Under the pieces are notes generated by a model. The model did no database searches, had not been told where the DNA came from, and worked only from the letters and a program-made list of their open reading frames with translations. Below are positions 42,292-50,232 of a stretch of 64,000 nt of DNA, piece by piece. Position numbers and translations under genes: made by a program. This DNA is from Tardiphaga sp051811025 (GTDB lineage Bacteria; Pseudomonadota; Alphaproteobacteria; Rhizobiales; Xanthobacteraceae): NCBI RefSeq assembly GCF_051811025.1, contig NZ_JBPWQE010000001.1, positions 2,480,001 to 2,544,000 on the forward strand. Direction: 5' to 3'. How positions within the stretch are numbered: the stretch's first letter is position 1; every line of letters begins with the position of its first letter.

Positions 42292-43551
42292 TCAGGCTGC
42301 GACCGATGATACGTTCGCGATATCGATCTCAATGGAAAGCGTCTGCCTCAACCCGTGAGGCTGCCGGTTCTCGATCTGGAGCGTGCCTCCCTGCCGTTCG
42401 ACAATTTCCTTGGCGATGGCCAGGCCGAGCCCGGCGCCGGGAATTGGCTGGCGGCGGGCGGGGTCGACGCGAAAGAATGGTTCGAAGGCGCTTGCCAGGA
42501 ATTGCTCCGGAATACCCGGACCATTGTCGTCGATCATGACGACAGCAAAGCCATCGCGCGCTTGCAGGCTCACGATAGCGCCGCCGCCATGGGTTGCGGC
42601 GTTGATGATGAGATTGCGCAAAGCCCGTGTGAGAGCGAGTGGCGAGATCTTGACGCTGGCTTGGTCGAGTTCAGTAACCGTCACCGGCATCTTGATGAGG
42701 ATCAACTCGTCGCAAATATCTCTGACGAGATCGTTGAGTTCGATGACTTCCGTGCCTTTTCCGACTGTTTCTTCCCGGACAAGCTGAATGGCGCTATCGG
42801 CAATGCGATCCATCTCATCGAGGTCGTGCAGCCATTCGGCCCGCTCCTGTTCGTTGAGAAATTCAGCGCGAAGGCGCATGCGAGTCATGGGAGTCCGCAA
42901 ATCATGTCCGGCGGCAGCCACCAGCCTGATCTTGCTGTCCATCGCCTTTTTCAGGCTCGCACCCATCATGTTCAGGGCCCGGGCGGTCGCCTTGATTTCG
43001 GCAGATCCCTCTTCCTTGACGACAGGGAGGATGCCATCCTTGCCCACGGACGTGGCCATGGTCTCCAGGAACTTGAGTTGCTTCGTCGTTTGATGGGCTA
43101 CCGCCAGCGCCACACCGATGACGCCAACAGTAATCAAAGCCATCCAACCGGCAAGGCCATACCAGACCGTGGGAGGCGGCGTGTGGTTCGGCACCGGCCA
43201 GCTCAGCCAACCCGGTCCCATCTTGATGGAAACCCATCTGCGGCCGTCTGGCGTCTGCTTGACGAAACTCTCGAAACCGCTGCGTGCCTTGCGAAACGAG
43301 TCTTTGATGAGGACGGTCGGTTCTTCGAGTGTTTTTCCCTCCACCGGTGCGGATTGAAGATGAAAAACGGCATTGTTGTCCTGGAACGTGATGCTGTTGG
43401 AAAAAGCCGCAACGCGATCTGAAAGCCCGTCGCGGGCGTTCTGTTCGATGATGTCGATGACCAGCTTCGACATCACGGCGCTGGCCAAGATGACCACGCA
43501 AAGAACCGAGCAGACCAGCATCAGGGAAACGCGAAAGCGGATCGAGTTCAT
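42292..43551 (-). CDS. Membrane sensor histidine kinase, EnvZ-like
   Basis: 419-aa kinase paired with the OmpR-type regulator at 43548-44273. Helix 1 is at about residues 7-30, a periplasmic domain of about 100 residues follows, helix 2 is at about 130-150, then HAMP, HisKA with AAAGHDLRTPMTRMRLRAEF (phospho-His) and an ATPase with LRNLIINAATHGGG, DDNGPGIPEQFLASAFEPFFRVD and GLGLAIAKEIVERQGG. Start overlaps the regulator stop by 4 bp, so the pair is translationally coupled. Signal unknown. Confidence 0.94.
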   Translation of the reverse strand: MNSIRFRVSLMLVCSVLCVVILASAVMSKLVIDIIEQNARDGLSDRVAAFSNSITFQDNNAVFHLQSAPVEGKTLEEPTVLIKDSFRKARSGFESFVKQTPDGRRWVSIKMGPGWLSWPVPNHTPPPTVWYGLAGWMALITVGVIGVALAVAHQTTKQLKFLETMATSVGKDGILPVVKEEGSAEIKATARALNMMGASLKKAMDSKIRLVAAAGHDLRTPMTRMRLRAEFLNEQERAEWLHDLDEMDRIADSAIQLVREETVGKGTEVIELNDLVRDICDELILIKMPVTVTELDQASVKISPLALTRALRNLIINAATHGGGAIVSLQARDGFAVVMIDDNGPGIPEQFLASAFEPFFRVDPARRQPIPGAGLGLAIAKEIVERQGGTLQIENRQPHGLRQTLSIEIDIANVSSVAA

Positions 43552-44273
43552 GTGTCTGCGCCAATGGTTTCAACGCGTGCCGAGAAAATATAACCGCCGT
43601 TGCGCACGGTTTTGATCAATTGAAAGTCGTCGTTGTCGCCCAGCTTCTTGCGCAGCCGGCTCATCAAAACATCGATCGAGCGATCGAACACGTCGTCGGA
43701 GCTGCGGTTCGTCAGTTCGATCAGTTGATCCCGGGAGAGCAGGCGGCCCGGCCGTCTGACGAGTACGAGCAACAGTTCAAATTCAGCTGTCGTGAGATCG
43801 AACGGCTGCCCGTTTTCGTCCAGCAACTGTCGCGCGCCGGGATGGAGTTTAAATCTGCCGAAGTGATGTTCGAGCACCTGGGAGAGGTGGATATCCTGCG
43901 TCACCTTGCGGCGAAGCACTGCGCGGATGCGGGCGAGCAACTCGCGCGGATTGAACGGCTTTCCGAGATAGTCGTCTGCGCCGATTTCGAGGCCGATGAT
44001 CCGGTCGACATCCTCCTTCAGCGCCGTCAACAAGATGACGGGTATCTCGGAGCCCTCCCGCCGAAGATCGCGGCAGATATCGAGCCCCGATCCATCGGGG
44101 AGCAGGACATCGAGAACGATCAGGCTGACCTCGTTGGTCTGCAGCGCTTTCTTCATCGTTCGCTGGTCGGAGGCAATGGATACGCGGTAGCCTTGTTCGG
44201 TCAGATAGCGCCCCAGCAGTTTTCGTATTGCAAGATCGTCATCGACGATGAGGATGTGAGACATGGTCTGCAT
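43548..44273 (-). CDS. OmpR-family response regulator
   Basis: 241-aa regulator. Receiver: LIVDDDLAIRKLLGRYL, phospho-Asp in VLDVLLPDGSGLDI, Thr in LLTALKEDVD, Lys in YLGKPFNPRELLARI. The winged helix covers residues 140-235 with DLTTAEFELLLVLVRRPGRLLSRDQLIELT and DVLMSRLRKKLGD. The start at 44273 (or 44264, MSHILIV) fits the family; the frame extends 33 codons further upstream without homology. First gene of the two-component operon. An in-between promoter region of about 105 bp separates it from the DUF3313 gene. Confidence 0.94.
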   Translation of the reverse strand: MQTMSHILIVDDDLAIRKLLGRYLTEQGYRVSIASDQRTMKKALQTNEVSLIVLDVLLPDGSGLDICRDLRREGSEIPVILLTALKEDVDRIIGLEIGADDYLGKPFNPRELLARIRAVLRRKVTQDIHLSQVLEHHFGRFKLHPGARQLLDENGQPFDLTTAEFELLLVLVRRPGRLLSRDQLIELTNRSSDDVFDRSIDVLMSRLRKKLGDNDDFQLIKTVRNGGYIFSARVETIGADT

Positions 44274-44378
44274 TGGGCGGCATCCGGCTCCAGGCGGTTG
44301 TTCGTTCAATGTGGCTGCTAATGTGGTAGCATAGCTGTCTTGGGCGGAGGGACGGCAATCATTGTCATGCATGTCCGG

Positions 44379-45227
44379 TCATTCCGTCACCGGCATCGCG
44401 TCGTCGTTCCATTCGGGAGGTGCTCCCATCTTCCCGCCGATGAAGGCGGAAACGCCGGTACGCCCGAAAGCATCACATGCGGCGTATTTGGGCTTTCCTC
44501 CAAAGGCCGAATTCACGCGCTGCATACTGGGCGCGGACAGCTTCTTGTCGAACGGATTTTCGCCGGTAATGAGGAGCTTGCTGAAATCTGCGCCGAACTC
44601 GCCCGCTAGATCGTAGGCATCGCCGGATGCCGCAACGCGCGGCGTGCTCGTCAACATATCGGCATCGCGGGCCCAGACGAATGCCGCTTTCTGCTGGCCT
44701 TGTACGTCGCGGGCTTCCGCCTCAACCGAGAGGCCGCCCATGCCGTAGGGGATCCGGGGCACGACGATGGGAAATCCGGCGCTTATGAACATCGGTGCGG
44801 CGGAGGCAACCTTGGCGGCTCCGGCGACATTCGGATCGGTGACGGTCACACGCGTCACGGTGACATGCACCGTCAGGTCGGCGGGCTGTCCCGACGGGAC
44901 CACGTTGAAGCGGTCACTCAGTCCGATGCAGACCGAGCGGTCGACAGCATTCGCAATGACGCGACGTTGCTTGTCGGTGAGGGCGGCTCGAGATGCGGCA
45001 TGAGAGAAGGACGTGGGTACGATGCTGACGCTCCTGGCCGCCAGGACACCGGCCTTGTCGACGCGCATCTTGGATTTGGTGGTGATGCCGTCGGCCGGCG
45101 CGAGATCGTTATACGAGGCAAGAGACCCTGATGTCTCCAGTTGGGCCGTAGCGCATCCAGCGACAGTTGCTGTCAGAGCGTGCAGGCATATCATTTTCAA
45201 CACGAGGTTGATCGTGTTCGTGCGCAT
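44379..45227 (-). CDS. DUF3313-type lipoprotein
   Basis: 282-aa protein with a lipobox (ALTATVAGCATAQ) at about residue 27, so it is a lipoprotein. Central stretch GCATAQLETSGSLASYNDL, then a domain typical of DUF3313: SVCIGLSDRFNVV, DLTVHVTVTRVTVTDPNVAGA, GGLSVEAEARD and DAYDLAGEFGADFSKLL. Function unknown. The ATG at 45227 is preceded by GGGGGA; a start five codons earlier is weaker. It stands alone between the two-component pair and the M48 protease. Confidence 0.78.
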   Translation of the reverse strand: MRTNTINLVLKMICLHALTATVAGCATAQLETSGSLASYNDLAPADGITTKSKMRVDKAGVLAARSVSIVPTSFSHAASRAALTDKQRRVIANAVDRSVCIGLSDRFNVVPSGQPADLTVHVTVTRVTVTDPNVAGAAKVASAAPMFISAGFPIVVPRIPYGMGGLSVEAEARDVQGQQKAAFVWARDADMLTSTPRVAASGDAYDLAGEFGADFSKLLITGENPFDKKLSAPSMQRVNSAFGGKPKYAACDAFGRTGVSAFIGGKMGAPPEWNDDAMPVTE

Positions 45228-45341
45228 CGAGATGTCCCCCAAGAGTTCGGGACAATGCGTAGTGAGACAAATTGTCAGCTAGATTGCCAAAGATTACGGA
45301 TCAGCCGCCATTTGTTGCAGAACATTGCAGAGGGAGTCGCG

Positions 45342-46757
45342 CTAGTTCTTGCCCGGCATTTTCGCGGCGATGATGTCATCGGCTTTCACCCAGCCGGGCG
45401 TCCCCACTGCAAACCGTGCCTTGGCGCGTGATGCCAGATCGCGGGCGGTCTTGTTGTCGCCGCGCAGGAAGGCGGCCTGGGCCGAGGCAAGGTCGGCCTC
45501 TGCGAGTTCGCCCTTGCGGCCATAGGCCATGGCGAGCTGCATATAGCCGGCAGGCGCTTCGTTTTCGCGCGCGACGGCCGTTTTCAGGATGCGGATCGCC
45601 TCGTCGGTGTAGGCCTTGTTGTCGGAGGCGACCAGCGCCTGGCCGAGCATCATCTCGATCAGCGGCGCGTTGTTGGAGAGCTGCACCGCGCGGCGTAGCG
45701 GCGCGATGGCCTCGTTGGGTTTGCCGCCTTCGAGTAGCGCCTGGCCGCGCAACTCGTAGAAATATGGATTGTTGGGCTGCACCTTGATCAGCGCATCGAT
45801 CTGCTCGACGGCCACGCGCAGATCGCCATGGCGATAGGTGGCGATGGCGCGGGCATATTGCGCGGGCAGGCTGGTGTCGGATGGCGGATAGCGCCGCAGC
45901 ACCGTGTCGCGTTGCTCCATGAAGCCGGCGGTCTTGGCGCGCATTAATTCGTGGCGCAGAAGGAGCGCCGGATCATCCTTCTTGTCCCAATAGGGACTCG
46001 ACTTCGCAAGCTCCTCAAGGGCGGCAACGCGCTCCCGAGGCATCGGATGCGACATCATATACGGGTCGCTTCCGCGCGCTGCGAACAGACTGTCGGCGCC
46101 GAAGCGCTGGAACGTCTCATACATGCCTTTGGACGACTGGCCGGTCTGGTTCAGGAATTTGACACCGGCACGGTCGGCGTTTTCTTCCTGCTGGCGCTGA
46201 TAGGACAGCATCGTATTCATCATCATTGCCTGCGGCGCGGTGACCGCTGCGGCACCAATATTGCCGGCAGCGCCATTGGAGTTGCCGCCGCGCGCGCCGG
46301 CCGCCATGGCGCCGACGCCGAGCAGCATTGCCACAATCATCTGGGTCTGCGCCTGCGCCATGCGCTCGCGCAGCTTCGACAGATGGCCGCCGGCGAGATG
46401 GCCAGTCTCGTGGGCGAGCACGCCGATCAGCTGGTTCGGCGTCTGCGACTGCATCAGCGCGCCGTGATTGACGAAGATGCGGCGACCGTCAGCGACAAAG
46501 GCGTTGAAGCTGGCGTTGTTGATGATGACAATCTGGATGTTCTGCTTTTCGAGGCCTGCGGCGCGCAGGATCGGGCGCGTATAGTCACGCAGCAGCTGTT
46601 CGATCTCAGCGTCGCGCAGCAGGCGGGGGGCACCGCCTTGCTGCGCATGGGCGGCCATCGGCGTCAGCGTCAATGCCGCCGCGGTCAGCAGCGTGGTCAG
46701 CTTCGAGAACAATCGAGATGCAGCCCTTTTTGGCTGCAGCGGCAGGTCTTTCATCAT
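45342..46757 (-). CDS. Periplasmic M48 metalloprotease with TPR domain, BepA-like
   Basis: 471-aa precursor. A signal peptide ends near TPMAAHAQQGG. The zinc protease domain covers residues about 45-260, with HETGH at 116-120 and ENADRAGVKFLNQTG as the third-ligand helix. TPR repeats run from about 300 to 460 (ARAIATYRHGDLRVAVEQIDAL, NPYFYELRGQALLEGGKPNEAI and others). BepA-type enzymes check outer-membrane protein assembly. A short Ala/Gly-rich insert (GARGGNSNGAAGNIGAAA) follows the zinc site. Divergent from the aminotransferase at 46869. Confidence 0.93.
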   Translation of the reverse strand: MMKDLPLQPKRAASRLFSKLTTLLTAAALTLTPMAAHAQQGGAPRLLRDAEIEQLLRDYTRPILRAAGLEKQNIQIVIINNASFNAFVADGRRIFVNHGALMQSQTPNQLIGVLAHETGHLAGGHLSKLRERMAQAQTQMIVAMLLGVGAMAAGARGGNSNGAAGNIGAAAVTAPQAMMMNTMLSYQRQQEENADRAGVKFLNQTGQSSKGMYETFQRFGADSLFAARGSDPYMMSHPMPRERVAALEELAKSSPYWDKKDDPALLLRHELMRAKTAGFMEQRDTVLRRYPPSDTSLPAQYARAIATYRHGDLRVAVEQIDALIKVQPNNPYFYELRGQALLEGGKPNEAIAPLRRAVQLSNNAPLIEMMLGQALVASDNKAYTDEAIRILKTAVARENEAPAGYMQLAMAYGRKGELAEADLASAQAAFLRGDNKTARDLASRAKARFAVGTPGWVKADDIIAAKMPGKN

Positions 46758-46868
46758 TGGCCGGGGTTCGGATTCGATATAAGCCCTAACAAGTCAAATA
46801 TTGCGGCGGGAGCGCGGCGTTGCTCCCATGCCGTAACGTGCACGACGCCGCGCAGATAGCAGATTTTT

Positions 46869-48071
46869 ATGCCAGATACGATCCTCAAGGCCCGGGCACA
46901 CAGCCTTCTTGCGGCGTCCGGACGCAGCGACGTTCCCCCGTTCATGGTGATGGACGTGATGGCCGCCGCGGCGCAGATCGAGGCGGCTGGCGGGCATGTG
47001 ATTCACATGGAGGTCGGGCAGCCGGCAGCGCCCGCGCCGAAGGTGGCCATTGAGGCTGCGCAGGCCGCACTGGCGCACGGGCGGATTGAATATACCGCTG
47101 CGCTTGGCACGCCGTCGCTGCGCGCGCGGATCTCCAGGCATTATCGCGACGTCTATGGCTGCACGGTCGATCCGGAGCAGATCGTGGTGACCACCGGCTC
47201 CTCCGGCGCGTTCATTCTGTCCTTCCTGGCCCTGTTCGAGCCCTGCGACCGCGTCGCCGTCACCGTGCCTGGCTATCCGCCGTATCGGCACATCCTCACC
47301 GCACTGGGTTGCGAGCCGGTGCTGATCGAGACCCATGCCGACAAACGCCATGCCCTGACCGCCAAGGATCTGCTCGCCGCGCATCGCGAAAAGCCGCTGA
47401 AGGGCGTGCTGGTCGCTAGCCCGGCCAATCCCACCGGCACCATGATGTCGCGCGAAGCGCTGACCAGCCTGATCCACGCGGCCGATGATGCGGGCATTCG
47501 CTTCATCTCCGACGAAATCTATCACGGCCTCGACTATGCATTCCCGGCAGTGACCGCGGCCGAGCTATCGCCGAACGCGCTGGTCATCAATTCGTTCTCG
47601 AAATACTTTTGCATGACCGGCTGGCGCGTCGGCTGGATGGTTGTGCCGAAGCCGCTGGTGCGGTCCATGGAGCGGTTGCAGCAGAACCTGTCGATCTCGG
47701 TGCCGACGCTGTCGCAGATTGCGGCAGAGGCGGCGTTCGACGGTCATGCGCAGATGGAAGACATCAAGCATGGCTATCAGGAGAACCGCCGCATCCTGAC
47801 CGCAGGATTGCCGCAAGCCGGCCTCACGGACTTCCTGCCGGCCGATGGCGCCTTCTATCTCTATGCAGATGTGTCGAAATTCACGAATGACAGCTTCGAT
47901 TTCGCCAAGCAGATGCTGGAACAGGCGCATGTCGCCGCAACGCCCGGCAGCGACTTCGATCCGATCCACGGCAAGTCCTATATTCGCTTCTCCTATGCGA
48001 GCTCGACCGAAGACATGCATGAGGCGGTCGCGCGGATCAGCAAATGGCTCGGGCAGGGCGGCCCGAAGTGA
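46869..48071 (+). CDS. PLP-dependent class I/II aminotransferase
   Basis: 400-aa fold-type I aminotransferase. IHMEVGQPAAPAPK, GRIEYTAALGTPSLRARISRHY, ASPANPTGTMMSRE and FISDEIYHGLDY line the PLP site. INSFSKYFCMTGWRVGWMV contains the Schiff-base Lys and the Arg that binds the substrate carboxylate. It belongs to the aspartate/alanine/aromatic group; the amino donor cannot be fixed. bioY follows after 17 bp, so the two may be cotranscribed. Confidence 0.92.
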   Translation: MPDTILKARAHSLLAASGRSDVPPFMVMDVMAAAAQIEAAGGHVIHMEVGQPAAPAPKVAIEAAQAALAHGRIEYTAALGTPSLRARISRHYRDVYGCTVDPEQIVVTTGSSGAFILSFLALFEPCDRVAVTVPGYPPYRHILTALGCEPVLIETHADKRHALTAKDLLAAHREKPLKGVLVASPANPTGTMMSREALTSLIHAADDAGIRFISDEIYHGLDYAFPAVTAAELSPNALVINSFSKYFCMTGWRVGWMVVPKPLVRSMERLQQNLSISVPTLSQIAAEAAFDGHAQMEDIKHGYQENRRILTAGLPQAGLTDFLPADGAFYLYADVSKFTNDSFDFAKQMLEQAHVAATPGSDFDPIHGKSYIRFSYASSTEDMHEAVARISKWLGQGGPK

Positions 48072-48088
48072 CGGAGCCTGTCTTGTCG

Positions 48089-48697
48089 ATGGATTCCTCT
48101 GTCTCGAACCCGCGCCACGTCTCGATCGCCAGTGTGTGGTGGCCAAGCCGCGGTGAGGGCCTTGCCGCTGCGCGCCGTGCCGCGGTGCTGGCAGCTTTTG
48201 GCGTCGCGTTGCTGGCGGTTTCGGCGAAGATCAATCTGCCACTGCCATATGTGCCGATGACCCTGCAGACGCTGGTCGTTTTGATGATCGGCGCCGTCTA
48301 TGGCTGGCGCCTCGGCACGTTGACGATCATCGCCTATCTCGCCGTCGGCGCATTGGGATTGCCGGTGTTCGCCGGGCCCGTTGGCGGTCTCAAACCGCTC
48401 ACAGGGGCCACGGCCGGCTTCCTGTCCGGCTTCGTCGTTGCTTCGTTCATTACCGGCTGGTTCAGCGAACGCGGATGGGATCGCTCGATGGTTCGCCTGT
48501 TCGTTGCCATGGCTATCGGCCACATCGTGATCATGGCCATGGGCTTTGCCTGGCTGGCTTACGGCATGAAGCTCGGCGTCGAGAAAGCGTGGCTGGTGGG
48601 CGTGATGCCGTTCCTGGCGGGCGCGCTGGTGAAGAACACATTGGGCGCGATCCTGGTACCCGTCCTGCGCGGAATGGTTGATCGCCGGTATCGCTGA
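48089..48697 (+). CDS. bioY: Biotin transporter BioY
   Basis: 202-aa S component of the biotin energy-coupling-factor transporter, about six helices. AKINLPLPYVPMTLQTLVVLMIGAVYGWRLG, AYLAVGALGLPVFAGPVGGL, LTGATAGFLSGFVVASFITGWFSERGWDR and GVMPFLAGALVKNTLGAIL are typical. No bioM or bioN is nearby; BioY can act alone in some bacteria. Start chosen at 48089 (MDSSVSNP); a GTG at 48068 overlapping the aminotransferase stop is an alternative. Biotin made available here is used by accB and accC in the same window, but that link is coincidental. Confidence 0.92.
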   Translation: MDSSVSNPRHVSIASVWWPSRGEGLAAARRAAVLAAFGVALLAVSAKINLPLPYVPMTLQTLVVLMIGAVYGWRLGTLTIIAYLAVGALGLPVFAGPVGGLKPLTGATAGFLSGFVVASFITGWFSERGWDRSMVRLFVAMAIGHIVIMAMGFAWLAYGMKLGVEKAWLVGVMPFLAGALVKNTLGAILVPVLRGMVDRRYR

Positions 48698-48815
48698 ACG
48701 CCTAGCGCGATATTTGTTCGTTAATCGCCCAAGTAATTCCGCGTGGCGGCTTGCAAGAGGCCGCCCATGTGACTAATGACCGCGGCAGTAAAAATGCTCA
48801 GGGAGTTGAAGCGGA

Positions 48816-50156
48816 ATGTCTGCGGTAACGGCAACGGCCAGTCCGGGAGCAGCTGCTCCGGCCAAAAAGCCCTGGTACAAGGTTCTCTATATTCAGGTGC
48901 TGATCGCTATCGTGATCGGTGTGCTGGTTGGGTGGCTGGAGCCTCAGTTCGCCACCAATGAATGGATCAAGGCGCTCGGCGACGGCTTCATCAAGCTGAT
49001 CAAGATGGTCATCGCGCCGATCATCTTCTGTACCGTGGTATCTGGCATTGCCCATATCCAGGACGCCAAGAAGGTCGGCCGCGTCGGCATCAAGGCGTTG
49101 GTCTATTTCGAGATCGTCTCGACCTTCGCGCTGATCCTTGGCCTTGTGATGGGCAACCTGTTCCAGGTCGGCCATGGCCTGGTGACCAAGACCGAAGGCA
49201 GCGCGGGCGCAGTCGCCAACTACGTCAAACAGGCCGAAGCAACGAAGTCGGTCGATTTCGTGCTCAACATCATTCCCGACAGCGTCGTCGGCGCCTTCGC
49301 CAAGGGCGACATCCTGCAGGTGCTGTTGTTCGCGATCCTGTTCGGTTTCGCGCTGATGGCGCTGGGCGAGCGCGGCCACAGGCTGCGCGACATGATTGAT
49401 GAGACATCGCATGCCGTGTTCGGCGTGATCGCCATCGTCATGAAGGCGGCCCCCCTCGGCGCATTCGGCGCGATGGCCTACACCATTGGCAAGTTCGGCC
49501 CGGCGGCGCTCACCAACCTGTTGAGCCTGATCGTGCTGTTCTACGCGACTGCAGCACTGTTCGTGGTGATCGTGCTCGGCATCATTGCCCGCATCGTCGG
49601 CTTCAACATCTTCAAGTTCATCGTCTACATCAAGGATGAGCTTTTGATCGTGCTCGGCACTTCTTCGTCGGAAAGCGCGTTGCCGCAGCTGATGGAGAAG
49701 CTGCAGCGTCTGGGCTGTTCGAAGTCGGTCGTCGGCCTCGTGGTGCCGACCGGCTATTCGTTTAACCTCGACGGCACCAACATCTACATGACTCTGGCGA
49801 CGCTGTTCATCGCCCAGGCGCTCGGTGTGGATCTGTCGTTCGGCCAGCAGGTGACGATCCTGATCGTGGCGATGCTGACCTCCAAAGGCGCCTCGGGCGT
49901 CACCGGCGCTGGCTTCATCACGCTGGCAGCCACGCTGTCGGTGGTCGATCCGCGTCTGGTGCCCGGCATGGCGATCGTGTTCTCGATCGACAAGTTCATG
50001 AGCGAGGTTCGCGCGCTCACCAACATCACGGGCAACGGCATTGCTACGGTGTTCGTGTCGTGGTGGGAAGGCGAGCTCGATCACGACACGATGCATGCCA
50101 ATCTCAACAAGACGATCGATCCGTCGGATGTGGAAACGGCGATTACCACTAACTGA
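48816..50156 (+). CDS. dctA: C4-dicarboxylate transporter, DAACS family
   Basis: 446-aa inner-membrane cation:dicarboxylate symporter for succinate, fumarate and malate. Features: KPWYKVLYIQVLIAIVIGVLVGWLEP, MVIAPIIFCTVVSGIAHI, LGTSSSESALPQLMEKLQRLGC (serine-rich hairpin), VVPTGYSFNLDGTNIYMTLATLFIAQA and TSKGASGVTGAGFITLAATL. Fits full-length DctA. GGGAG and GAAGCGGA lie upstream of the ATG. The gene stands alone, with a bidirectional terminator after it. In this group DctA is usually controlled by DctBD, which is not in the window. Confidence 0.95.
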   Translation: MSAVTATASPGAAAPAKKPWYKVLYIQVLIAIVIGVLVGWLEPQFATNEWIKALGDGFIKLIKMVIAPIIFCTVVSGIAHIQDAKKVGRVGIKALVYFEIVSTFALILGLVMGNLFQVGHGLVTKTEGSAGAVANYVKQAEATKSVDFVLNIIPDSVVGAFAKGDILQVLLFAILFGFALMALGERGHRLRDMIDETSHAVFGVIAIVMKAAPLGAFGAMAYTIGKFGPAALTNLLSLIVLFYATAALFVVIVLGIIARIVGFNIFKFIVYIKDELLIVLGTSSSESALPQLMEKLQRLGCSKSVVGLVVPTGYSFNLDGTNIYMTLATLFIAQALGVDLSFGQQVTILIVAMLTSKGASGVTGAGFITLAATLSVVDPRLVPGMAIVFSIDKFMSEVRALTNITGNGIATVFVSWWEGELDHDTMHANLNKTIDPSDVETAITTN

Positions 50157-50180
50157 TCTGCGACCACATCAAAGGCACTA

Positions 50181-50213
50181 AAAAAGCCGCCCGGTTTGCC
50201 GGGCGGCTTTTTC
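50181..50213. terminator. Bidirectional intrinsic terminator between dctA and rne
   Basis: AAAAAGCCGCCCGG-TTTG-CCGGGCGGCTTTTT is a perfect stem of at least 9 GC-rich pairs with A-run and T-run on opposite sides. It lies 24 bp past the dctA stop and 20 bp before the rne stop, so it serves both convergent genes. Confidence 0.9.
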
Positions 50214-50232
50214 GTTGTTGCGTTGAAAGCGC

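Noticed and set aside
48798..50096. Long minus-strand frame (432 codons) opposite dctA
   Set aside because: The plus strand is plainly DctA; the antisense product is His/Asp/Arg-rich nonsense typical of shadow frames.
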